Below are positions 11,801 through 26,800 of a DNA stretch of 64,000 nucleotides, piece after piece (within the stretch, counting starts at the first letter, position 1; each line of letters starts with the position of its first letter). Source of the DNA: Chamaea fasciata. Lineage: Eukaryota; Chordata; Aves; Passeriformes; Sylviidae. Both the position numbers and the translations under genes were made by a program. The notes beneath the pieces were generated by a model. That model was not told where the DNA came from and did not search any database. It saw nothing but the letters and a program-made list of their open reading frames with translations. Location: NCBI GenBank assembly GCA_029207755.1, contig JARCOQ010000003.1:95248646-95312645 (forward strand). Direction: 5' to 3'.

Positions 11801-14800
11801 ATTAGTTAAAAAGAATTAAATGTCTTACTAAGCAATCATTATATTTCAAAAGCATGTATCTGATGCAGCATTAGAATTAAAAGTGTTTATTTTCTGTGAT
11901 AGGAAAGGGGGAATTTTTCACATGCTTTTTCCTCTTCCTCCCATTTAATTAAACATCTGTCAATTAAAATATTGTAGATAGAGCTGTGTAATTAAAAGGT
12001 GCTGCTTTCAGTGAATTTTGAAGACATCATATTACAAGTCCAAATTGTTACTTCACCTGAAAGAGCGTGTTTCCTCTAAAGAAGCCTTTATCTATTAAAT
12101 GATTCAGTGATGCATACTTTACCAGATAATTAATGTCTTCTTAAAACTGTCACAGAATTGCGCACCTGCATCTAAGAATTCTATTAAAAATAAATAAATG
12201 CAGACCCTCTTCTGAATTCATGCTGCATCAAAGGAATGCACAGGTATTTTGATATCATAATTAAATCCCTCTAAATTCTCAGACAAGTTGAAAGCTCTGA
12301 CTCCTATTTACAGTAGATATCACCATAATTTGTTTTGTTGGCTGGGCATCACAAGTTTCATTCATGTCTCTACTCCTGGCTAAAGATTTGGTATTTGTGT
12401 TGCTCAACTATTAAAGCAAGCTAATGTGAGACTCTTTTACTGCTAAATGGAGCAGTCATGTTTTTTATCCAATCAACATAAAGCCCCTGCTTCTTTCTGT
12501 CTGTCCCTGTACTAAGTATTAGTAAATGCTCAGCCATACATAAGTCAGATCAGTTCACTGATACACTGAAAATTAACCTACCTATATATATATATCTATA
12601 TATACATACATTTCAATCACAGACCAGACTAAAAGCTGTAGGGAGAGCACATCCAATTCACTCTGAGTTGAATGTTGCTGGGTGTTGTTGCAAGAAATTA
12701 TCTAACTCTAATTCTCTTTTTTCAGAATAAATGTAAGACAAACCTGTCTATTTGAAAAGCATGTTATATTGAAGGCTTTTTTTTTGAGCATGCTGAAACA
12801 TTTTTAGGAATGGAGCTTTGACAAAACATATTCCAGTTGGCATCAAAAAGATGCATGAAAGCTAGTATTTTCTAATCTAAGAGATTTTCATGAAATCCAC
12901 TGAAACTTAATGGCCAATGTTTTCAATTATAGCTTAAGGCAATGAAGTTATGCCGAGCTATTTTAGCATTTCAGAGTTTAAGGCATGTCTTGAAGACACT
13001 CTTAGTCATATGATTTAGTTTTAGGTAGTCCTGTGAGGAGCAGGGATTTGGGCTCAGTGATCCCGGTGGATCCCTTTCAACTTGTGATACCCTATGGTTT
13101 TGTGTTTCTATAATTTAATCCACAGAGTTGTTTTCACAAGGAAAATATATCAATATATAGATATTGAATATATTAATGTTGCTACCATTTTCATGTACAT
13201 ATTTTACAGAGAGTTTTTTTATATTCTTTTCAGAAATTCTCAGCAATGCTCACTAAAATGCAAACAGCAAAAATTACTTTCAGAAATAACAGCATCATCA
13301 TTATAATCTCTTTTTGAACCAGTGTCAACAAAGACAGTAATCAAGATTAGTCATACCTCTTACTTGTGCTTTATAGAAATATATGTTTATGAAAGAGGAT
13401 CAGGGCTTTAATGATGCACTTTGAAATATGAAGTCCTCTAAAGCAGAGAATGGATAAATTCCAAATTTTAAGTAAAAGGTCTTTTTTTTTTCCTAGTGGA
13501 TATCATTCTTGATTCTTATTTCATAAAATGGTACAATCATAAACACATTTAGGTTAGAAATAACCTCTGTGATCATCAAATCCAACGTTAGTTTAATTAA
13601 GAAGGCTCCAGCACCAAACCATGTCTCTAGGTGTCCTGTTTATATACCTTTTAAATATCTCCAAGAACAATAACTCAACCCTTTAAGACTGTTCCGATGC
13701 ATGACAACCCTTTCTGTGAAGAAGTTTTCCCTAATATCCAACCTAAACCTCTCCTGGTGGAACTGAGGCCATTTCCTCTTGTTCTACCACTTGTTATTTG
13801 AGAGAAGAGACCAACCTATACTTGACTACAACCTCCTTTCAGGTAGCTGTAGAGCGCAAAAAGGACCCTTAGAGCTGCCTTTTCTCCAGCCATTGGCCTT
13901 CTTAGCCACCTGGGCACACCCTGGTCCTTTTCCACCTCTCCAGGGACTCTACCCCCAGCCTGTGCCACTGCAGGGGATCATTGTAACCCATGTGGACAAC
14001 CTGGCACTTGGCCTAGCTGAAGCTCCTACAGTGGATAAAGTCTGTCCAGATCCCTCTGCAGATCCTTCTACCCTCCAGCAGATCAACACTCCCACCCTGC
14101 TTGGTGTCCTCTGCAAACTGACTGAAGGTGCACTTGGTTCTCTCCTCCAGATCACCATTAAAAATGTTAAACAGGACTGGCCCAAATACTGAGCTCTGTG
14201 GATCACAACTTGTGACTGGCTCCCAGCTGGATGTAACTCCATTCACCAGCACTCTCTGTGCCTCTCACAAGACAGACAGGTGCACCCATCACTGGGTAAA
14301 AGCCAAGCTATGAGCTGCCAGCTTTCCTAAGAGAATGCTGTGGGAGGCAGTAACAAAAGCTTTACTGAAGTCCAGGTAGATAACATGCACAGCCTTTCCC
14401 TCATGCACTAGGTCTTGTAATAGAAGATAAGGCTGGTCAAGCAAAAATTGCCTTTCATAAAGGCATGCTGGTTGTCCTGCATGTGCCACATGATGGCACT
14501 CAGAATGGTTGCTGGTCAAAGCTCCACGCAGCCTGGCCTTGGATACTTCCAAAGATAGGGCAGCATTTGCCTTTCTGCAAAGCAGACACTGTAATATGAG
14601 ATTAAAAGTACATTTAAAACCAAGCTTAATTATGCTGAGTAATGTGACCCTGAGTATTTCTGATTCCAAGTGAATTAACCCACCTTCAGCCCTCCTGAAG
14701 CCCACGTTTAATGAAAAAGCTGTATCAACCTAAAATCACTGTGGCTGCTTTCAAGGTAGGGCCCTACCACTAACTGGAAATTAAATTACTAGAGTGGGTT

Positions 14801-17800
14801 CAGAAAGACTTTCTTCTGATGACATGATATTTTTCTTGCAGAGATTTAAAATCAATGACAGTTTAAAAGAAGTTTAAAATAACTGAGTTTCCAAAACTCT
14901 GCAAGTTATCCATCATAAAAAGATGGAAAATTGTCAGTCCCAGCCAGCTGATCCCAGCCAAGGATCTTTTCCTTTCCTTCCTATGTTCTTAGTGGAAACT
15001 TAATTATAGAGACATGTCTGATTACATCTCCCCATAAGTGGAGGGCTTTCTGGACTTTTTCTACTTCTTGGAAGATTTTTTGGTTGCACCATAATGAGTT
15101 GTTATATAGTTGTTTAAGAAAGCACTAAAGCACTTGCCTACAGTGTCATTCATAGGTCAGTGATTGCTAATGGGATACAGGGTCAGACCCTCCTCCAGGT
15201 CAACAGTACACAGTTGTCCCAGGTAGGTAGTGATTATGTGTCATTAAAACTTGATGCTTGTTCACTGTTCTATCAAAAATGAGATTTTTTTTGTTCAATC
15301 CATTTCTTAATGTGCAGGTGTTACAAGAAAATTGGCATTAATTGGCAACATTGTTGGTGACCTCAGCAGAAAACTGAAGGTATAAAATGACTGAGAGCAT
15401 AAAAACTGTGATTACAGAGATGATCTCTATTTTAATGCTGTGGAGGAAGTTTCCAAGATGAGCAGCAGATGGCCTTGAAGGTCAGGTCAACCAGCTCACT
15501 ACACTGGGTCAGACCAAAGAACCACCCAGCCAAAAACTTGTTCCCAGAAGATGCCCTCAATAGAATGCAAGAACAGAGGAAATATGTGCAGTCATTTCTA
15601 GGGAATATTTCCTGCACCTCCGGTGACTTCTGACATAGGTGCTTCCTGAACCAGTTTATTATATAGACTAACACATTCATTCTCTGTTTTTATCCTACTG
15701 TCTTTTACTTATGATTAATATCCCTGCTTCTTATGTGCAAATGGCAAGTGAACCACTGTTTCTTAACCCCTTTCTCTCTTATTTTTTTCATGTACCTCAG
15801 GCATACAATTCCCTCAGCAGTTTCTTTTCCAGGCCAATGAATCTTTGTTAACTTAATTGTTCAAAAACAATTCTTTTAAATATCTAAATTTCAAGATCTA
15901 AATTTTGAGTGGTAATCAGCTGTTCATGTCCCATTACAATGTGGGGAAAGTTAATATTGTTTTCCTTCATGTGCATTGCTATACATTGATTTACTATATT
16001 TTTAGCAGGTCTTTTATCTCTCACTCAGTATAATGAACTTCTTCCACAGCTCTTTCTCTTGTTGTTTTTTGTTTTGTTTTGTTTTGTTTTTAATTGCTTC
16101 CTTCTCAGTTTCTTACTTTTATCCATGTGCTTTGAAGAGTATATATCAAGGAGTCTCAGACTGAGTTGTCATTGGATTATAGGTTAAATAGAACAAAATG
16201 AGATGCTGGTCCTATGAAAGTATTTTGTTTCTATGCAACAGTCTTATGCCCTGGTTGTCCTTAAGAAGATGAAGAGGGGTAATTCCAACTTTATGCTCTA
16301 TCGTAAACTGATTATTTGAATATGAGTTCACAAGAAATACATATTTGAAACTTAGACTAGTTTGACCCCTTCATATCCTTTTGCTGTTCTTTCATTAATG
16401 TTCAGATCATGCAGTAGAGTTTCAGCAGATATAAGTAGTTCGGAACTGTGGGAAAAAAATAATTACTCCTTCTAGTGTATTTTTCAAATATCAAATCTTT
16501 GGAATTGTCTGGGAAAGACCCATTTGCTTTAGGAGTTTACAGCAGTTTTAACAGTTTAGCATTTTGGTATGAATATTTCTATGCTGCAGTTTCATAGCTT
16601 TGGGATTAATAGATTTTTGGCCAAGAGATGTTGGCCATTTTTCCCCCTTCAATTCACTAACCTAATGAATAGCTGTGATGTACATTTTCTAAAATTCTAA
16701 CTTTTACTGACATTGAGAAACTTTTTCTTCACACTGATACCCTACTGAAGCATTTGATTGAAGTGTAAGGGACTCAAATGGAAACATTTAATTGCCTATG
16801 TGACCTACTAATATTTTTGCTGCCAGATGCTCTTAAATTACCTAGAATATTGGAGAAGATTGTTCAATAACCTGATAAAAGAAGTAAAGCTAATAGTTCA
16901 TAAGAAAAAGATTTTTTTATGTTTAAATTATATATTTAAATATATGTCTAGAGGTTTTCTTCATCTTGAGAGTTTAGAGGGGCGGAACAATAGATGGTGT
17001 TGTTGCAGGAATTTTTATATTCTTTTGTTTTCCATTCTTGGATTTAAATTCAGTGTTCATAATCAAGTATTTATATTTGACTGCAAGAAGCTGCCTTCTG
17101 TTTTATTCCTAGACATTTTGATTTCAAGACAGTGTTAGATTATGTTGATCCTTTTCAACTTCAGATTGTATGGGGTTCTGTCAATTATTTTAGTTTGTGC
17201 AGAATTCTGTAATATGTGTCAGATTCTTCATTGTGATATTGATAAATTTATTCTAGATTTTAAAGGCATCTTAGCCTTTTGTGCCTAATTTTATACAACA
17301 AAATTAGTCTGTGGACTTGATTATGAAATACTCATACTGAAAAAACACCAGGACATCTCAGTCAAATGAAAGCTGTATGGTTCCAGGTATAACAAATGCT
17401 CTAAATGAAATTCCTGCCCCCATAAGGATTGCTGTCTAAAACTTTCCTTAGTGTTGCCAACTCTAGCAATTTCATTACTAATTTTTCATTTACAAGGAAG
17501 TTGTACTTCAGTCATTAAGACTCAGTCCTCCTGTTAGCTTGTGAAACTCACTGTTTTGATTTATTTAAAGAAGTAAATAGAAAGATCAGCCCTTGTTGAC
17601 TGTAAGAAGGAGCTTTAGGGGGGAAAATAATCCTAAATCCTTATGAGCAAGAAAAAGAAACAGACAATTCCCAGAATGATTTTTATTTTGAGTAAGTTTT
17701 ATGGCTTTTGAACACCTTGGCAGAACAAAACTGGATTTGAGTCATTCTGCCGTTTCTCTGCTTTCATAAATACTTCTTGGTGCTTATTTATAGCTCATAT

Positions 17801-20800
17801 AAAAATAACTAACTTTCAACTCTGTTCTCTACTGGAAAGTTCTCCGCACATGGTGGGATAAAAGATTTTGGTTCAAAAACAGCACAAACACCTATCTTTG
17901 ACCTAAATATGTATGTCTGTGAATCTTTCTCAGCCACCCTTGTGTAAATTTTACTGCTGTCTTTATAAATGAGTGAAATGCTCAACTCTTGCCTTTCTAG
18001 TAGAGGTATTTGAAGAAAGAATTCAAAGATAAAATTTTTCAAAAGTCATCCATCTATAGTGTGATAAAACAGGAATCAGAATTTTAAATCTAGTGTTAAT
18101 AGCTTTAGCTGTTACTGGTGTAATAGCTAAAAGTCCCAATGCACAAATACATTTTCCAGTGTAGTATTTAATTAGGATATTATTTATACCCTTTTCTCTG
18201 ATGATGGAAGCATGCAGAGGAGTTGTACAGAACAAATTAATTTAAACTACAAATGTATATTATGTTACTTTTAGAAAAAAAATCATGGCATTTATGACTG
18301 AAAACTCTTTCCTTTCTAGTATCAGCTATTAATAGTAGCAAAAATTTAGATATGTTTAATTTTAAAGTAATGCTGAAATTGCATCAAGAGTAAAATATCA
18401 AGATGGGTAGCGTATGGGTTTTCATTTCTCTACCCCAACCTGAATTTCTTGAATACTTTTATTGTAATGATTATTCACTTCTGAGACAGAGGCAAAGATG
18501 TATATTCATGGGATTTTCACTCTATGGTTTTATAAGCTCTCCTACTGTTTCTCATTTATTCTGCACAGGCTCCATCTTCACCTTCTTCACCCATAGCTAA
18601 TGAACCAAAATACGAGAAGCGCTGGCTAGACACCTTATCAATTCCTCTGTCGATGGCTCGAATCTCGAGGTACAAAACCGGAACAGATAAATTAAGGTTT
18701 GTAATCTAAACGGGGAAGCGCTGGGTTAGTTAGCAGTACATAGTATTTTGCTGTGGGTTGTTTGCTTTATAAGAATTGAGTGGAGATTTGAAATTCTTCT
18801 TATTAAAAACTGTGCAGTTCATCTTCTCCTAAGATTGATGCTATGCATGGTGATTGCCAAAGATAAGATAAAGCTCCAACAAATATTTTTCTATAATCTG
18901 TTGTACCTTGGGAATTCAGTCAACATCAGCAGCTAGTACAGAGGTTAATCCTGGTTTTATGTGAATTAATTTTGAAGTTACTGCATTTCCTTCTGTATCG
19001 TTAATGGGATACTTCTATATTCCCCAATTCTATTATTGTCAATTAACTCTCCTTTTTCATTATAAATGATACGACAGTGCATAATCATCATGCCTGTGTC
19101 ATATATATGTGCCTGTATCACTGTCATATAGAAACTCGTATTTATGAGATTTTGGCAAAGTACATGGTACGAAATATTGTATTTTTGATCATAGAATTTT
19201 TTTGCATCTCAGAGACATAACTAATGGTTCATAAAGTAACTGTGGAATAGGATGTCAGAGGCTATTTTACTGGGCTTCAGGAAATATGAAAGCAAAAGTG
19301 AAGTTTAATAAAGCTTCAATAAATAATACACTTGAGAAATTTTAACACATTGCAGCATACATAAGCTTTTTCTGCGAAACATTCTGCAGTACAACTGCCT
19401 CAAATCTACCAGTAGTTGTAGGCCAAGCAGTCCACAGTTCTCCATATGTATCAGAACAGGAGTTCATTCACTGTCATTATTTTCCACAGTCTTCATGGGT
19501 TGCCATATATTTATTTGTCATTAATATATATTAAAGAGATAATGGGGATTTCTATTGAAGAATCAATGTGCAGGTCACCTGCTATGAGGAAGTACCAGAA
19601 ATCCACATGAATACCTTTCTTGATGTATGCCAGATTTTTTACTTGTTTCTTAAAAGTGACCTGAAAAGCATTATTTTTTTAGTAGGACAGATACACTGTT
19701 TAACTTACAGCAATTCATCTTCTACGACAGTTGGCAGCTCCTCTCCCAGACTTTGTGTTAAAGCATCACAGGTAAATAATAATAAATTCTCCAGAAAAGT
19801 TTTAGCTTCTTCCACAGACTTTGTTTGAACTCTCAGTTCTCTTTTACTTTGTCTCTCATCCACTTTCTTCCTCCCTAGTTCAACTGACAAGTTTATGCTG
19901 TCCAGCCTTGTCCAGTCTATCATAGACCTCCAACCGTTCAAGGCTTAGATGTTCGGTGAATTAAGTAAACAAGTCTCAGTGTTCATATTCATGCATCAAC
20001 TTACCATTGGTATTCTAGAATCTAAAGGATAAATGGAAGAGGATAGAACATTTCAACCTCTGATTTCTGTTATCACCCTGACAGTTTGAAGCACTTTCAC
20101 TCCTGTGCTGTGCACTTTATACATTAGATGGAGAAATCCTAAGGGATTCCAGTTCCCAAAAAGTAGCATGGGAATTTTGAGAATTCTTTGAAGTAAAACA
20201 CTTTCAGATACTGTACTGAGTCTGGCTGAGATGAAGCTTATTTTCCTTATAGTAGTCCATATGGTGCTGTGTTTTGGCTTGTGACTAAAGCAATATTATT
20301 AGCACACCAGTATTTTTGTTGTTGCTGACCAGGGCTTGCACACCATCAAGACTTTCTCTTTTTCTTGGTCTGCTCCTACACAGTAAGTAGGCCCAGGGTA
20401 GGCCAGAAGTTGAGAGTAGACACAAGTGACCAATGACCCAAATTGACCAAAGGGATTTTCCATGCTGTGTAACATCTTTGCCCAGCATAATAAAATAAAA
20501 TAAATAAATAAGATACTGAGCGGAGAGGGCTTGGGGGAGAGCAAGCCATTTCTCAGAGACTGACAGGACATTATTCTGATTGTGAGTGATAGTGAGTGGT
20601 TGCCTTTGCATCACTTGTTTTGTTGTAATTTAGTTAGTTGGCTTTTTTCCCTCTTCTTTTGCTAAACTACCTTTATTTCAGTTCATGACGTTTTTTGTTC
20701 CTTGTATTCTCTCTCCTATGCCTCTGGAGAGTGCTGAGGGAGTGAATGACAGTATGGATGCTTTGCTGCTGACCCAAGAACAACCCATCACAGATATATT

Positions 20801-23800
20801 TTTCTTGTAAGATTTGAAGAACTTAGTGCTTTCAGTTCTAGTCTTGGAGAGACATATTCTCTTGTGACGTATCTCACTCCCATATATATTTAGGACATAT
20901 TCCACTCCTTAATTACTAGTGGGGTTTTTTATTATTGTTTATTATTGTATACACTCTGAAGGAAGATGGAATGACTCCATAAAGCCTACTGCCAGCCCAT
21001 GATACTTTACTTGTAAAGTAAGTGCTCCTTACTTGTTTTGGTGAACCAACAAAAACAGCTATATGAGCATTAAAGGGATATTGCCTTGAGGTTAACTGTG
21101 GATGAGGCATTTCCCATATTCTTACTAAAGGTGTTTGTTTTTTGCCTGAGGGACACCAGACTGCTCTTACCATATACTGTGAAATGCATGCATTTTTGCT
21201 ATTATCCAACTTTTATCCTTTTTTTGCATTTCCTCATGTTCATATATGCATAGTGTCCAACATTTGTCTTCTTTAATGGTTCTCTAAAATCAGATATCTG
21301 CTTTGCATGAAATAAAACCTCTGATCTAGATAAAAATAGATAAAAAGTCCTGCTTTCAACCATATCTACATATCTCTGTTCCCTTTTACATTGCATCACT
21401 CTAAAGCCATTGAAGTGAGTCTGAATTCATTCCTCTGAATGGATCACAGATCCTTCTGACCAATTTCGTAATTTTACCATACCCTAATATTTCCTTGGAG
21501 CATATTTGCATAGATGGGTTGACAGCATGCCTGTTTTTCCTGTATTTTCCTGGGTCCATGAGTCTGTCATACTTGTAACTTTTTGTTTCCTGCACATTCT
21601 TTTCATGACTGTGTTTTGTTGCAGTGCTTCATTATATTTTATCCACTATGTTACTTCAGCTGGTCTAGCAAAGGTGCTCTGGCATCAAAACAGGCAGATT
21701 ACTTTTTAAGTCAGTGCTGTTGAAGTATTGGAACTATCACTTATAGTGTCACGTACACAGCTGTGGGCCTGCTCCTCAGCTAGATGGGCTGTATGAAAGG
21801 TCTTTTTCCCTAGTTCCTAAATGAATTAAGTTCACAGCGGTCTATACAATACTTTCTATCAAAAAATTACCTATAGTCCATTGGCTTTTGACATAACTTT
21901 TTAACTTTGCAAAATGTTATGGCTTTTGAAAGGTTCTTACAGATCAGCTATCCACTCACAGGAAATGCACACTCTGCTTTCTTCAATCCTTCATTTCCCT
22001 GACGTAAAAACATCGTTTTTCACCTGTGGAATTCTTGCAGTTGGCTACAGCAGAACTTACCATACTTTTGTTAGTATACTCTGATATTTAAAAATATATA
22101 GTATTGTTTAGCCAACATATAGTACCTGTAAATTTAAGTACTCTTGCTGTTCTGATGTGGTCAACTGCCTTCTGCCAGTGTGGATATTTCCTCTGACCTC
22201 ATTCACTTTACTTCTCCCTGATATTCAAGATTGTTTCGTATTTTCAACATTCTTTTTCTAGTGGTGTAAGAAACCTTACAACAAGAAAAATCTTGTTTCT
22301 CATAAGGTAGGGCACAGTCAGATATTTTACTAAAGGCCCTCTTCTTGTTGCCTTTATTTAAAAAAAAAAAAAAAAAAATTACAATGTATGACATGTCGGC
22401 ATTTTTCTCAAAATTAATTTTTTTTAATTGGAAATGCCTTGCATAGATAGAGTTGTCTGTATAAAAGTATACTGTAGTATACTTTTAGTGTGCTTTATAT
22501 CAAATCTGGTCTAATCTAATCAGATTAGGCTGTAATATTTCCTTTGTGGCTAAACTGTGCAGTTGAAATTCTTCTGTACTTCGGTTGAGTTTTCCTGTAG
22601 CTGTGCCCAAAAAAAAGGCGCAGTTTCAGCATACTCTTGTGTCATGAGATATTTCCACTCAGTTCTACCTATAGTCCTTAAAACTTCAGTTTAAAATAGA
22701 CATTCTAGCAAGAGGGCCATGAAATACTATAAACAAGCCACAAGAAAATGTTGTAACAGAAGCAATAAAAACTAGCTCAAACATCAAAAAATCATACAAA
22801 CAGGAGGGAATACTGATTCAGGACCTGGGGAAATGCAAAGCTGATCAGATCTGTCTGTCTGCATCAGCATGGTAGTAAAGATAAAAGAGATGCTGCCAAA
22901 CCTGCATCTAGATTTTTGTAGAAATATCTATATCATAAAATACCTATATAGGTCTAAGAGAGATGGTTTCACATGCCACAGATACTAAAAAATATAAAAG
23001 TATGCTTTTCTGGAATTCTTCGCCTCCAGTAAAGTAAAAATTCAGCTTTTCCCATTTCAGATGGCACTGAAAATACTTTTTATCTTAGAAAAGTCTTTGG
23101 ATTTAGCACCTCTCTAGTAGCAAACTACTTGTATGGAAAAATTTCCTTACTAATATTAATTAATACTATTTGTTTAAAGGTGTGAATTTCAAGAAGACAA
23201 CCTAAAGTCTACCAATACTCATCTGTTATTCTACCTGCCATACAAACAAAGATAGTATTTATTTTATTACAAGAAATTAATGCCATAAACAAACTTCAGA
23301 AGAAACCAGGAATGCAGATCTATTCATCATTTCACCATGAAAGTGAGGTAGAAAGACATGAGTATAAGAAGCAATGCCTCATGCTCCTTAGTAGAAATGC
23401 TTGAAGGAAACAAAGTTACAGACAGAGAGACAAATCTCAAAGTAAGAAATGTGACAGCAGTGCAACACAAATTTCTAGTATTTAGGAAATGCAAATATTC
23501 ATTTCTTTTTCTAGTCGCAGGAGCCAGTAGCATAACTGTGGTAATAGTAATTTCCTTTGTCTCTGTTTTAAAAGGATCTTAGGGCATCAGAAAAAAATTT
23601 AAAAAACAAACAAACAAGTAAAAAAGGTGCCAAAAAAGCCAAATCAATGAATAAAATAAAAGCCCTACAGCAGCTTTATAGCATCTTGAAACCTTTCAAA
23701 CTTACTATTTGATATTAAATGTAAAGCGCCTCCTTGACAGCTAACAGGAATAGGTGTTTTGTTGTGTCCCTTTTTTTCTTTTCTGTCTTTTGAAGAAATG

Positions 23801-26800
23801 GCATAGAGAAGTGCTTGTCATTTAAGCCTATAGGATTTGTTTTCTCATGAATTCCAGTGCCATCTTGGTGCTTGCTTTGATTGTTTCACTTGAAACAAAA
23901 ACCTTAGGATTTCTTTTGTTAAGCTTCTATTTTTAGTTTGGATATCTTGTTTTTACTTGTAACCTTCTGTACACTATGCTTTTCAGAACACAGTCTGGTA
24001 CATGGAACAATATCAATATATTATGAGATCTTCAGAGAGAAATTTTTGTAACTGAAAGCAAGAAATAATCGTAGTAAAGTTGATTAAGATTCAGGGCAAA
24101 AACACTGTGTTATTACCCGTCACTTCGTGACTGGCAAATGTAAACTTGGAAAATTCCTGATTGTTTTTTATTCTATGTCATTTAGACTGAACTGCTTCCT
24201 GGTAAAACCACCTTCCTGCCATGTCAGCACAGTGGGGACAGCAGTGCCCCAAAGGTCTGTCACGTGTGCCAGGTGACCACTGCTGGCACATCAGAAGCCT
24301 TGAACCAGCCTGAGCTCTGGGAAAGGATGTCCTGGTGTCAGTTTGCTGGAGACAGGGAACAAGCTCTGCAGGAAGGGCTTGGGGATCTTGGCAGACTCCC
24401 CACTGAGCAGGAGTCAGCTGAGCACAAGTTCAGTGATGAAGTCCCATATAAGGGGCTGTGTTAGCAATAACATAGTCAACAAGCCAAGGGAAGTGGTTGT
24501 TCTCACCTATTCTCACCTGCTTGCATTCCTGAGCCCACACCTGAGGTAGCTCCCTCTGTGTCCAGTTTTGGTCTTCCTGTGGATAAGATTTGTATTTTAA
24601 GAAAGTTAGTGAGGAGGCTGGACTAGAGGACTTGCAGGATCCCTCATGCACTCTTTGATTCTGTCCAGATATCCTGTTACTGAAGTATTACACCTCTAGA
24701 TGAATATTGAATATTATTAGCTCTCTGTAATTGATTACGATATTTTAATAAGTTAAAGAGTAACAGGAGTTTTAGTGTAATTCACTCTATCACCAGCACC
24801 ATGTTTCAAATGATATTTGGTAATTTTTATAACAAAAGGGTTTTTTTAAAAAAATTTTGATTGCCTGTTTTGGTCACATAAATTGTTAGCTGAGGAGGTC
24901 CTTTCTGTGATCTTTCATCAGCCACTTATGTAACTTTATGCCACTGGGATAAGGCATTCAGGTCTTCGTGTGTCTGCTGAAACTGAGTTAGTATCTAGAC
25001 ACCCCATGGTTCCATGGAGAGCACATATTATTCCTCAGCTCTCTTAAATGCTCTGTACAGTCCTCTTGCTGTGTAAGGATCCTAGAATCTTAGCTTTGAT
25101 ATTTGAATGGGACATCTAAGCAGGACATTGTGAATGGCTTCTTCTCACAGCATTAAATTAAGTCTGTTTCAAAGACCCAGTGTGTATCAGCGTGTAAGGG
25201 CTGACAGATTCTCACTGTCTCTCTCAGTGGGATGTTGAAGAGATCATACCATAAGTCATTTCATTACAGCACTGTTGGGATCTCTGTCAGAACCTTAGGT
25301 AAAAAGGACAATATCCTTGGGAGGTGGTTATTTTACTCAGTATACTTGAAGGCAATAAAGGGATTTTTTTTTTAATTTTTTCTTTCTTTCTTTCTGAAGA
25401 GGTGAAAGAGATTACTGAATGTGACACAGAATTGTGCTATTGCTGTCAAGTTTTAGTAGTTACTGTGATTATTCAATCATGAAAGAAAAACGGGCAATCA
25501 GCTGATACATATCTAAGTCTTCAGGCCAAGCATGTTAATTTTTGGAAGCAGTAGATATAATGCTTTACAACTCCTTTTAAAGGAAAGCATTTCATATATA
25601 TCTATTCAGATACTTTGTCTTATTTATATTGTGTATGATGGGTAGTTTATGTTACCTTTTCTGGCAAGTATATAGAGTTCAGTACTCATGTTCACCATCA
25701 AACTCCCTACAAATGACAAAGGTTAGGTTAATAACTTTTTCTGTAAGTCAGGAGTGAATAACTGCCCATAAACCTCTACAGGTCATTTTTGAATGTTGAC
25801 GTACATCATCAATTAAGCAGTAGAGATCTTCACCTTAGATCAGAGAACCCCAGGAAGACTCAGCAACTTCATAGAGCAGTATTCTGACCCAGTAGTTGGT
25901 TTTCTTCTACGTTGGTACCAGAAATGGAGCAATGTAGTTTATTAGTATAAATATGTAACTTACAAATGTAGAAGGTAGAAGTGATATTCTCCATATTATA
26001 CACAAAACAAACAAGTGCACAATCATTGAGATAATCATAATTGTCTTTCATAATAGTATATAACTAAAATCTAATACTCCTGGCAATCATAGGCAATTAA
26101 ATAATCTGGGTATCTTTCTGAAATTTAGTTACTACAACTGTTGCATGTCACTTTTCTAAAATTTAGGCCAGTGTACTTCTGTAACGCTACTTAATGAGCT
26201 TTTGTTCTTCCTATTGGATAATCCTAAGAGTTAAAAAAGCATATCCCACCAGCATTCAGATGCAAGGGATTTCAGAGGTACATATACAATGCCTAGCTTA
26301 CTGCAGATAGTAAGGAAAGCATTGGTATTTGCAGAATAAATTTGCTATAAACTCATAAAAGTTGCATTAAAAGTTATACAACGCAATTGCACATTAGCCT
26401 GTGCCAATGCTGTTTTGAGAAATCTATTTAAGGAAAATTTTTGTAGAAACTTCTAAGAATGTTTTTCAAATTCCAATGACATAAAAGTGCTTGAAGTAAG
26501 CATTGCTTTGAATGTTGCATAGAAAAGTTTAGGAATCCAAGAAATGAAAGCTAGGGAAGATAGTGCTTTGAATCTTCATACATTCTTGTAAATGAAGCCA
26601 AAATTCAATAAATAAAATTGGCATTTTGGTTTAAAAAAAAAAAAACTTTTTTTTTTTTTTTTCAAAAAGACCCAATGCATATTTCCTGAATACACTACCT
26701 TAATTTCAATAATTATGAACATAATATGTATACCCAGGGGAAACAGATGATCACCAGCACATGTATGTATTGGTACAGGAAAAGCACTTATTGTATCTGT

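Larger units (their letters stand above)
5855..18568 (+). other. SNTG2: SNTG2 intron (12.7 kb)
   Basis: The intron is bounded by donor GTATGC and acceptor TTCTGCACAG. It contains a solo LTR with target-site duplication (8668-9211), a CR1 tail (about 13021-13115), a long antisense CR1 (13521-14505) with a second fragment beside it, and an older antisense CR1-like fragment (about 15475-15665). Simple repeats include a 17-nt T run near 10953-10969, an AT tract at 12582-12610 and GTTTT repeats at 16061-16090. About 11570-12260 is AT-rich, with many AATTA cores and no recognised repeat. I see no genes in the rest. Confidence 0.85.

Noticed and set aside
14289..14705. Minus-strand 138-codon frame as a gene
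   Set aside because: It contains the CR1 RT motif LDFSKAF and overlaps CR1 fragments; it is a remnant of a truncated LINE.
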